Positions 54,431-64,000 of a stretch of DNA of 64,000 bases are shown here, piece after piece. The DNA is from Paraspadella gotoi (taxonomy: Eukaryota; Chaetognatha): positions 16,171,010 through 16,235,009 of the forward strand of contig CM119269.1 in the NCBI GenBank assembly GCA_051294375.1. Direction: 5' to 3'. The position numbers and the translations under genes were made by a program. Each line of letters begins with the position of its first letter. The first letter of the stretch is position 1. The notes beneath the pieces are model-generated. The model was not told where the DNA came from, made no database searches, and was given only the letters and a program-made list of their open reading frames with translations.

Positions 54431-55057
54431 GATTAACGGAAGCGTGAAAGAAGAAGGAAGCAGTGTGAAATAGTCGTCGCGTCAATGATCAGTTTATTAC
54501 AGTCGATCGACCACAATCACGAGATATATTGTAGATGGCCTCAAGAAGTCAAGTCAAGTTTAATCAGTTGTTGGATAAATTTTTTTTTACAACGGGCTCG
54601 TGATTAGAATAGATATCTCGTTCGCTACTTCGGCCAATCAATTTTTAAATTTCACAATTTATATTTAATAAAAACATAACATGATTATAACACTTTTAAA
54701 AATGAGAAAGTAAGAATCTCCAGTTTTTTTGTCGATTCAAGACTTCAGATTGTCTTTTGTTTTTTTTTTTTCCCTCGAAGATAATCTTTCGTCACTCATA
54801 AAAATTCCCGAATTCTCCGCCAGATCACCGAACGAACGAATATATTGGGTGATAAATAGGAAAGTTCAAGGCGACGCGGACAAATGATATTGGACGAGCG
54901 ATGACCGGGGGTTGGGGCGGTGAGGGGGGGGGGCTGGCGGAAGAACGGAAGAAAAACAAAATCCAATGCGAGAGAAAATGAAATGAAGTCGAGAATTTGG
55001 AGGTGAAAACGGAGTACAGTATGAACATATGAGAGGAGAGAGAGAGAGAAGAGAGAG

Positions 55058-55096
<39 letters not shown>

Positions 55097-55790
55097 AGAG
55101 AGAAAGAGAGAGAGAGCGCTTTGCAAGCTTCAAATCGGCCCAAGTTAATTTTATTTTTTTTTTTTTTTTTCTGAAATAAAAGAGACAATTTGACAATTAA
55201 GACAATAAGAAGATTAAACGATTTGAAACAATATGACATTTAAACAATAAATGAGTATTGAGCAAGACTAATTGCACTAATGGCACTAAAAATAAAATTC
55301 AAACAATTAAGGATCATTGCGGACATTGCAAATATCAATGAAAATCATGAGTGAATATTATCATTATGGTTCCTAACCTTTACACTAGGCCATTTGCCTT
55401 TTTTTTTTAGTCTTAGACAGAAAACTTGGCAAATGAAAAAAACGAGTAAATACTATCATTTATGGTACCTAACATTTATACTAGGCCATTGCCTTTTTTT
55501 TTTTTAAGTCATAGACAGAAACTTGTCAATTTTTTTTTTTTTAAACGCAAAGAATACATGATACAAACATGGATTGAGGGGGAAATTATATTCAGAGTTT
55601 GAACTTTGAGGAATTGCATCAAAGAAAACGAGAAGAACTTTGAAGAAAAATTGATAATGACATTTGATGACTTGATCTGAGAAAAAAAAGAGAGAGAGAA
55701 ATAGAGAAAGAGTATTCTGGGAAAAAAGGCGGTTGAAGCAAAACGTTTTCTTGAACGAGAAAACTTGAAAAACAATGTTGCAGAATAATT
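54431..55790. other. Upstream region of the receptor kinase with (GA)n at 55035-55115
   Basis: No coding exon is supported. A GA tract lies at 55035-55115. A nearly repeated stretch (55361-55410 and 55446-55510), with the motif ACTAGGCCATTTGCC or ACTAGGCCATTGCC before a T-run, forms a short tandem duplication. Confidence 0.5.
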
Positions 55791-56007
55791 TGTGGTTAAT
55801 TTTAAATGAGATTATTCTGCTACATATTCTGCTACAACAACAACTTGCCAAGCAAACGCCAGTCTGAATTTCACACATTCCTCGAGTCGCTGTGCTGCGA
55901 TGCTATAACCAACCTACAAAAGACGAACCGATGTTTCACGAAATTTGAAAATTTTCTGCAATCGCTGACAATTTGCAGCGGAACTGCTTCGACCGCGAAA
56001 ACTTCGA

Positions 56008-56466
56008 GTGACAAAGCGCGACAGGATGCGGCAAGATGCGGCAGGATGCGGCAGGTGGTTGCGGAAGTGTTTGCCCCGTCCTTTGCTCCCTTCTCGGTGT
56101 CGTCCTCTGGAGGGAGAGAAGCGCATCTTTTTGTTCCTTCCATCTGTCATAATCAATCATCCCGACGCCGCCGACGCCGCCGACACCGGCGACGCCGCAG
56201 ACGCCTCCGACGCCGCCGACGCCGCCGACCCACATCTTTCCAAAGGCCGCGAACAAGATGCCAGTTTCTCTCCTAGGCCCTTTACCACAGATGCCGCTTC
56301 AAACTGCCACGAATGCCACAACCGCGGCTGCTACGCTCTCAACGACCGACCTCACTACCACTGTCACGCATGTCGCCGCCGCAGACACCGACCGCTACCG
56401 TTGCCACCTCTTATTCCGACTGCGCCACCTGAGAAGAAAACCGCCTACGACAGCGAATTTCATTGA
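56008..56466 (+). CDS. Candidate open frame with a Cys/His cluster
   Basis: A 152-codon plus-strand frame. The middle is a GACGCC-type repeat read as DAA units (56160-56230). The last third has CHECHNRGC then RPHYHCHAC, five Cys and several His in about 25 residues, then a basic RRRRHR and Pro-rich tail. The spacing suggests zinc binding but fits no family I can name. Two other plus-strand frames and one minus-strand frame are also open through this GC-rich repeat, so coding is uncertain. Confidence 0.22.
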   Translation: MTKRDRMRQDAAGCGRWLRKCLPRPLLPSRCRPLEGEKRIFLFLPSVIINHPDAADAADTGDAADASDAADAADPHLSKGREQDASFSPRPFTTDAASNCHECHNRGCYALNDRPHYHCHACRRRRHRPLPLPPLIPTAPPEKKTAYDSEFH

Positions 56467-56469
56467 AAC

Positions 56470-57748
56470 GCTTGACCTCCGCAGAAATCGAGAACGCCGT
56501 GGTTGCCATGGTGATGAGGAAAGACGACGACGAGGAAGACGACGACGACGATGATGATGCCAATAAGGAACGCATGAAAAAAAAGGATACGAGATGATCT
56601 ACAGAAGAGCTCGAAGCGAGGAATGGTTATGGAGAAAATGGTGAAGGAAGAAGAGGGAGTGATGAGAGGAAAGGAAGAATGTGTGGATGTGTTTTAACAG
56701 ATATTAGAGTGAATTTATATTAGTTTAGGTGAGGAAAAAAGATAAAGAAATAAAAAAGACACGTATAAACTGGATAATTAAGGAAAAAATAAGATATAAA
56801 AAAAGGAAAGAATGAGAGCACCAAAAAAATTAAGCAAGAAAGGAAGGAAATTACAATATAAGTAAAGAAACGGGATTCCCCGTTGTCATTCTCGCTATTG
56901 AGATATCATTACATTGTCTCTATTTCTCTCTTTCTACTCATTCCCACGGCCCCGAGAGATTGTTAAGTCTTTCTCTTCCCTCCTTCATTCATTGGGTCTT
57001 TTCCTACCTCCCTTTTCCCCTCTCCCAACTCTCCGATGGTCAAACCAGTGGGAAAAAATATTTCTACTCGTACAGATTTTATGATCTCATTTGTTTGGCG
57101 CGATTAACGCCGCGGAAGAATCGGGGGAAGGGAGGAAGAGGGAGGGAAGAGGAATGGGTTGTTAAAGGCGAAAAGCAGTGGGTAGGAGGTGGGAGAAAAA
57201 TGTGGAAAGAGAAATTGTACAATCGGTGACCATGGAAAGCGAGAAAGAGTTGTTGGAGTTTAAAAGTTTAAAGTTGTTTAGTTGGTAGGAAGTTGGGTTG
57301 GTAAAAAAAATGGAACGAAACCTTTAAAGTGAGTTAAGGTTAAGTATGGGGTTGGTTTTACACGGAATTTTCGATTTTTTAAAGAGGCGGTGAGACTAAA
57401 AGGAGTAGAAGGTTAATTTAGGGATCGGGCAAAGAAAGAAGAAGAGATTTTAGAAAAAAGTAGACGCTGGGAAAGAAAAAAAAAAGCTTTGTCAAAAGTT
57501 GAGCGGTAGAGTCAGTTCAGCACAAGTCGCCCGACCCGAGAGGAATAGGGCAAAAGTAGGCGGCTCGGTCAAAAGCCGGAATGGGGGGGGGGAAATAAGT
57601 GAGGCGGTGGCGGGGTGGTTCGGGGCGAGGAAGAGTGGGTAAGGGAAGGAAAGCGAATGACGCGCAGGGAACGAGTCGTGGTCGATGGTCGCTCGGTGGA
57701 AATAATGCAAATTGGTCAGACAAGAAATGGAATGGAGATGAGGGGAGG

Positions 57749-57847
<99 letters not shown>

Positions 57848-58560
57848 ATAACTAGGTGTGTAGAGATTGACACATGAGGATATAAGTTAAACGCCGCGTG
57901 ATGATCAGGTATTATCTTGCTGAGGATGTTGATGAGTCTGGGGAGAAGTGAGGAGAGAACGGAGGAGAGAAAGGGGAGAATGATGAGAGGAGAGAGGGGA
58001 AGAAGAAGAAAGAAATAAAGAGAAGGGGAAAAAGAGGAAAGCAGAAAATAGGAAAAGAAAGGAAAGTAATAAAGTAGGAACATAGAAAACAAAGGAAAAG
58101 AAGAAGTAGCGCAATGTGGCTCAAATTCCGAGAAAAGGGGAAGAATAAAAGAAAAGAATGAAATGAGAGATAAATAGAGAATTAATTAAGAAGAATGAAG
58201 GAGATGATAAAGAGAAGCATTAGTGAGAAGAATGAAGGAGGAGAATAAGTGACATTTGTATTTAAAAGAATATAATAGAACGCAAAAGAGAATGTTTCGT
58301 AAGAAAGAAAATTGAGAAAAAGAAAATGTTAAGATTAATTAAAAGAAGGCGAGGGACAAACGAGTCCAGAATTTTAATTAAAAAAAAAATTAAAAGAAAC
58401 AAGAAAGAAGAAAAAAACAGGGAAGAGTCAAGAGAAGAGAACTAAGTATACCGAAAACAAAGGAGAGTACAAAACTAAAAAAAAAAACAAAGAGATAACT
58501 AGAAGGAAAACCGGGCGATTACCCCTCGTTCACCTCCCTCCCTCCACCACAGACACAAAC
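56470..58560. other. Purine-rich, gene-poor sequence with (GA)n at 57746-57844
   Basis: Mostly A/G on the plus strand. A pure GA tract of about 100 nt lies at 57746-57844. The Leu/Phe/Ser frames on the other strand are artefacts. Confidence 0.6.
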
Positions 58561-59048
58561 TACGCTTTCACTCGCCGCTGCTGCTGGCAAATACTTCCAC
58601 GGCGGCAGCTGCCGCTCCTGCCGCTCTGGAATCCAGAAAAGGAAAAAAAAAGTGAGCATGAGACGAAGGGAGAAGCGGAGAAAGGGCGAGTTCCGCGGTC
58701 AAGGTCAAAGTGGTCAGCCGGGTCCTTTTTTTTTCCGAGACGGCGCGGGCGGAAGGGGGGGGTAAGGGGGGGGGGTGAGGCGACCGGTTGTGAACTCTCC
58801 CGACTCCTCCTGTCACCGATGGCTCGGTTGTGACCCAAACAATGACTCGCCTGGCGACGTTAGATTCTCGTTGGGGTCGGGACGGAAGGGGAAATCCCGG
58901 AGGACGGGTCATTAGAGCTGAGATGGGATGAGGTAATGAAGTGAAGTAATTTGTAAGTGGACTCGTGTATTTGACGGTAATGTATTGTATTCGGACATAA
59001 GCCCTTCCGGTCCAAAGACCGTAAACTGCAGTGATTAAAATTGTCGCG

Positions 59049-59235
59049 ATGGGTTGCAACGATTTCAGAAACATTGTTTATACAAGACTAGTGATTTTAA
59101 GAGTCTTTTGTTTTTTGTTCCATTGTTGTGTCGCGACGGGCAATTTAACCCAAAAGGCGAATCGAGTCACTGATGCGTTTGGATCACTATTAGTTCGTGA
59201 ATCGAAAAAAGGTTGCGGGGTCAAGGAATATCGTG
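59049..59235 (+). CDS. Candidate first exon of a secreted or membrane protein
   Basis: ATG at 59049 (a further in-frame ATG at 59031) opens 62 codons. A signal-peptide-like core LVILRVFCFLFHCCVATG is followed by NLTQKANRVTDAFGSLLVRE with an N-glycosylation motif (NLT), then KKGCGVKEYR. It ends at a possible donor ATCGTG|GTTAGT in phase 1, the same phase as the first exon of the receptor kinase. No second exon is found before the microsatellites at 59.6 kb. The family is unknown. Confidence 0.3.
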
Positions 59236-59616
59236 GTTAGTTCGATTGACCATCGGTATTGAGGAACTTTTTACCGACTTTTACTTTTCGGTCCATCGGT
59301 ACAGATTGTCGGTCTATCAGGCCGCCAGGCTAGAACCCCGGAGCTTTGGGTTGGGAGGCGAATGACTTGCCTCCGGCACCAATGGCCGCTGATGAACGGT
59401 TGGTGGATTTTAGTCCACCATAGGTATTGTTTTTCGTCTTCTTGATACGTTTAGGTTTTAAAATCAACAATCGGCATCAAAACAAACAAAATAACAGAAA
59501 TGAGGCACTAACAACTAAAAAGTTTCTTTTTTCTTTTTTGAAATTGGAATTTAAAAATTAAAAAATTCAAGCAAATCACGAATTCGTCAGCGTCTCGGTC
59601 CAAGGAACTTGAAACC

Positions 59617-59617
59617 C

Positions 59618-59662
<45 letters not shown>

Positions 59663-59785
59663 AAAAGTCGACGTTGACGACGACGAAAACGAAAATGAAT
59701 GACTCACTGAAAATCGTGCGACCAAAGTTTTTTCTGATTTGACCACATTTCGAAGAGTGATGATGATGATGATGATGATGATAAT
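59617..59785 (+). repeat. (ACG)n and (ATG)n microsatellites
   Basis: ACG array at 59617-59661 and ATG array at 59758-59781. Poly-Ser and poly-Ile frames on the minus strand derive from them. Confidence 0.9.
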
Positions 59786-60366
59786 GACAACAAAAAAATT
59801 ACCGACCATTCCAAAATTCTGGAAATGCTAGTGATTATAAATAATCATTTTCTGTTGCCTAAATATTACATTGATAAGATTGCTAATCCATTCTTTATAT
59901 TCACTTATTCAAAAAAAAGGGAAAAATTAAAACTTTAAAATAGGTTAATTTGTGTCTGAATAAAAAATAATTGCAAAATAATAAATAAATAAAAAATCAA
60001 AAGAAAATGGATGTTATTGTTAATGATTTTCAAAATGGTCATCAGAGCCTTGTACGTGACCGTAGCAGTCAATTCATGAATAACCTTGGAACGGTTTCGA
60101 AATTAAAAAAAAACATTTATACAACGTTCTGAATATATATAATATTATTAGGATATAGGTAATTAGTACAAAATCAGTATTTTTATGAATGATTCATATT
60201 ATGAAAAAATCCCAGCCAGTAAAAGGAAAACTGAGGATAAATAGAAACAAAAACGAGGAAATGAAAGAATGAAAGAAAAGGAAAATAAAAACTTTTGAAT
60301 ATTGAGACACAAATACGCAAAGGGAGTTTTTGTAACAAAACGACACCAATACTCACAAATACTTTC

Positions 60367-60500
60367 ATTTGGAGTTGATAAAACCAATATAAAATTATCC
60401 TTTCATTCAATATAAGTTAAATAAGTTATTTGGTCCCTGACTTTGTCCAGACTATAATGGGTTAAAGCCTCCACGCCACTTACAATAAAATAACAGAGTA
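60367..60500 (-). repeat. Dispersed repeat, copy 2 (partner at 42133-42265)
   Basis: Second copy of the element at 42133-42265, same orientation, with the conserved minus-strand reading VSGVEALTHYSLDKVRDQIT. The flanks 59.8-60.36 and 60.5-61.2 kb are AT-rich without a supported gene. Confidence 0.6.
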
Positions 60501-61199
60501 AGATCGAAAAAGAAAATTGGACAATGCAATTACATAAACTACTACCAAAGCTACAAACTAAAAAATGAAGAGATAAGAGTTTTTTTTTTTTTTTTTTTTT
60601 GCACCGCATATAAAATTTATACCCGAACAGCCCTAACCTTTTTACGCCAAGGGAGAATTTTTACTCCCATTGACCGACGAATGAAAACAAATTCTTTTCT
60701 TTCAAATTCGATTTTATCTCGATTCTGCATCAAAGAGACTTTTTCGACCCGATTGTTTGCGGTTTTTTTTTGTATGATTGAAGGGAAAAATGAATATTTC
60801 ATGAATCAAGTAAAATAAAATATCGCGTATTTAATAGTTTAAAAAATCAAATAACTCAAAAATTATATTCAAAACGTGGTAAAATAATTTTGGTTTCTCA
60901 CAGTATTTCCATAATTGTCCTCGTTACTGGCGGCCACAAAGAAACCCCCACGCTTTTCTGAACTCTAAAAAAACTGTATGTCATTCAAAGAAATGGGCAC
61001 AAAGGAAAAAAATAGTCTCCAATCCAAGGTTTTGAGCATCTGCCATAAATAGGTTAGAACGAGTTAAGGAGGGCAGGAAGGAGGGAAATTCTCTTTCAAA
61101 GGAGGCACGCTCGAGGTTTTTCATCTTTTTTAACGCTTTACTTCAAAACAGAGAAAAAAAGAAAAAAAAAGCATTTTCCCCCCTTGTCCCTCAGAAATC

Positions 61200-62340
61200 T
61201 CAGTCTTTTTATCTTTCAATGGTGTATTTGTGCCTCATTTTTGTCCCAATATTACTCAATTGCGAGCAGCTGGGCGATTTGAGCTGTCGCAGTTTGTTAG
61301 GCAGTGCTGTACGTGCGATTGCAGCGCTGCGACCTCTGCACCGCTGTTACATACGCGTTGAACCACGGTTGTTAGTGGCCTTTGACGCCATTGCGAGTCC
61401 TATATATACTAAGCCAATGGCAGCACTGCTAGGCACAACCCACAATCATGGAGGTGGAAGGCGCGAGCGACCAGTGCAGCGTGAGGTCGCGCTCTGTGAC
61501 GTTTCCAGCGGGCGAAGCGATGAAAGAAATCGTTTCTCTTTCTCTCTCTCTCTCCTATTCACAAAAAATAGAGAAAAACTTGCAAACCAAGAAATGAGCA
61601 ACAATACCCGTTTCTTTTCAAAAAAAAACTTTTTTGAATGAAATATCGGACTCTTTTCAAGGTGTTTTTGTTGATTTGAACTTTCTTTAGAATTTGAGCA
61701 GCGTCTGACATGGCTAGTCCGCAGCGTTAACTGCAGGCAGCGCTGCAGTGTTATAACAAGTGATTTTTTGAAAGGAGGCGAGGCAGCCACCGCATTGAAC
61801 CAAATCATTGGAAAGCCCTTGCCATTGCCTCCGAATCTGCTGGCACTCCTGACCATTTGGGTGCATATTTTATGTGTGACTGCCATCAGGGGCCAGCATA
61901 ATGCAGCAGCCTAAGTTGCTTGGCTTCTTTTCACCAATAGTAGAGCCCTTTGCCCAGGGAAAGAAGACACTTGGGAAAGATATAATAAGGCGGAAACATT
62001 GGTTAAAAAAATATCTATCACTGAAAACCTGATAGGCAAAGTTAAAAAGGTTATCTTAAACCGATTACGTAGGTGATTTTGATTTTTCTTACTTGAAAAT
62101 TGAATAGAAATTTATTTGAATAGAAGGAATATTTTTTTTGTTCTTATTTACCAAAGCTTTAATGGTATTGTGCACAAGTTTTTGTGGTCACAGCGCTGGG
62201 GCAGTTCAAATTTAGAAGAGATAACGAAGCGGCGAGGGATGGAACTTTACGCTGCAGCTGCAGCGTCTTCCAAAACCTTCACCCAACAGCTGCCCATCTG
62301 CGCTAAGCTGGTTTTTAAGCGAGTTTTCATCTAGTAAGAT
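61200..62340. other. Compositionally distinct CAGC-rich segment, possibly a mobile element
   Basis: Unlike its surroundings, this segment has many CAGC/GCTG motifs, including the palindrome GCAGCGCTGC twice (near 61320 and 61738) and CTGCAGCTGCAG near 62255. A TATATATA next to GCCAATGG lies near 61400-61420. Open frames of 60-146 codons occur on both strands with ordinary composition but no recognised family. No terminal repeats were identified. Confidence 0.35.
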
Positions 62341-62697
62341 GATCGAACTTATGATTATGTAAATTACATATTTTTCATCTTTACATTATCAAAACGGTTA
62401 TTTTATCCGTTAGCATAGGCATTATCTTTATTTGTCTAGGGCTTAAATGTATTTTCATAATTTTAAATATTGCTAATTTTTAAATTTAGAACATAAGTAA
62501 TTTTTAAAAAACAATAATTTCTCTAACGTATTAACGTTTTACAACATTTGTATATTGTATGCGATTTTATAAAATTTATAATAATAAAATATACATATAT
62601 ATATTTTTTTTAATCGTAAAAATAAAAAATTATTTAAATAATATATATTAAAATGAAGTAAATTTTGAATTAAGGTAAGAAAGCACTGTTGGTTAGA

Positions 62698-62736
<39 letters not shown>

Positions 62737-63075
62737 TTTTCACAACTATTTGAGTTTTTGATTTGAGTCCTAAACAAGGATTCGTTTGGATGCAGGTCAG
62801 ATTCGACAAAGGGAAAAGTGACCTCAAGCTCGAGAACCCCAGACTCGTGCCCCCTTTTTCTTTCCCGCCCGCGGAGTTCTTTTCTTTTTTCTCTTTCTTT
62901 CTTTCTTTTTCCTTTTCACAATTCTTTACCTTTTTTTCTTATTGTCGAAAGGTGTTCCTCCCCCAAATTCTTTCTCCTTCGTGTTTTTCTCGATGGTTCT
63001 CTGAGCAGCTCGAATGCGAACTTGAGTGGAGGCCCATTTCGCCCGATTACAAACGTTTCAAAGACTTTAACCACG

Positions 63076-63128
<53 letters not shown>

Positions 63129-63453
63129 ACACACCCTCCCATCGGAAAAGATTTTCACTAAGATATTACAACAAAAGCTTTGGACGTCTCGTCCAGCGAC
63201 CGTGAACGTTTCGCAGGACTTATGATATCCGACTGACTCGGAGATTTATGCAATTTTAATCTTATATCTATCATTTGATTCAAATCGTCGATTCATGAAA
63301 GAAATTCTGAATTCCGCGACGTGAATGGAGAGAGAGAATGAGAGAGAGAGAGAGAGAGCTGCGGACAAACAATCATCTCAAAGATCTGAGCGATTATGTC
63401 ACAAATCACAACTCATTCACAAATCTGAGCTCGACGCCGCTTATCACGTCTTT

Positions 63454-63519
<66 letters not shown>

Positions 63520-64000
63520 TTATTTTATTTTTAAAATTTTCGTCTACGATTTCGAAAACAGCGTGAGCGAATTGTACGCATTTGGGATTATTTCTTCTTT
63601 TAATTTAACTTTAATTTAACAGGGTTGAAAGAGTATATTTGTAGTTGAAATAAATTAAAATAACTCGGACTTTTAATTCGGTAAAAAGGAAGGAAAACGG
63701 ATTTCAATCATATGATAATTACTACTGGTTACCAGATTTGTTAGAAGTGTGATATCAGGTTTGATGATTAAGATTATTGTGATGATGATAATTACGAAAT
63801 AATTATAAACGGAAAATGATACTGATAAAAATAAGATGGACTCTAAAATATCCGCTCAGCAACTGATTAGAATTTTTCGATTAAATGCTACTTCTTTTAA
63901 AAATATTTGACTTATTATAGCGCTATGAGTATGATGTCTCATATCTGTTCCGAAATCTTTCGAAACTAAATCTTTTCGCTTGTGCGTAATTTTTTTAATA
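62341..64000. other. AT-rich sequence then (GA)n/(CT)n tracts
   Basis: AT-rich to about 62690. GA lies at 62701-62732, CT at 63082-63129 and GA at 63331-63358 and 63459-63516. The rest is AT-rich. No gene is supported up to the window end. Confidence 0.6.

Overview
The window is nuclear DNA from an animal, most likely an invertebrate and possibly an early-branching one. Three things point there: genes split by short GT-AG introns (one with a GC donor), a metazoan-type ferritin preceded by an iron-responsive-element-like hairpin, and a receptor tyrosine kinase with an Src-like catalytic domain. The species is not identified. The assembly is a draft. It has N gaps at 3144-3168, 5816-5840, 19911-19920, 33183-33388, 33460-33469, 47798-47897 and 53643-53652, and at least two of them are flanked by near-identical sequence, which suggests contig ends that were never merged. 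Gene density is low. Microsatellites are extremely abundant, above all (GA/CT)n and (ACG/CGT)n, and most long open frames here are repeats read as poly-Leu/Ser, Arg/Glu, Val, Thr or Asp.

Layout. 1-8.2 kb: a large imperfect inverted repeat (1-2050 against 6430-8178) around a direct repeat (2190-2985 and 3582-4385) and two gaps; no gene. 9.4-9.7 kb: a CpG-rich promoter-like segment with a CRE palindrome, three ATTGG boxes and a TATA box. 10.6-10.85 kb: a tRNA-like SINE fragment with a perfect 13-bp hairpin. 11.2-12.05 kb, minus strand: a complete three-exon heavy-chain-type ferritin (169 residues) with an upstream IRE-like hairpin. 12.2-12.4 kb: an unrecognised candidate terminal exon. 12.5-33.2 kb: repeats, AT-rich spacer and one LINE tail (18.91-19.36 kb), with no confident gene. 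33.4-36.9 kb, minus strand: three small single-pass membrane protein genes that look like a local paralogous cluster, split by an AT-rich island (34.4-35.07 kb). 37-48.7 kb: mostly repeats, with weak candidate exons at 40.4-40.7 kb and 45.07-45.62 kb. 48.79-54.34 kb, minus strand: the major gene, a receptor tyrosine kinase. Its exons run from a signal peptide through a discoidin (F5/8 type C)-like region, a long Cys-rich region with CCP/sushi-like modules, an 18-nt microexon, a transmembrane helix, an NPxY juxtamembrane motif and a complete tyrosine kinase domain. 55-64 kb: repeats, with two weak coding candidates (56.0-56.5 kb, 59.05-59.24 kb).

Function. Ferritin would store and oxidise iron under IRP control if the hairpin is transcribed. 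The receptor kinase would couple an adhesion- or complement-like ectodomain to PTB/SH2 signalling. The membrane protein cluster has no assigned role. Nothing in the layout suggests that these loci act together.
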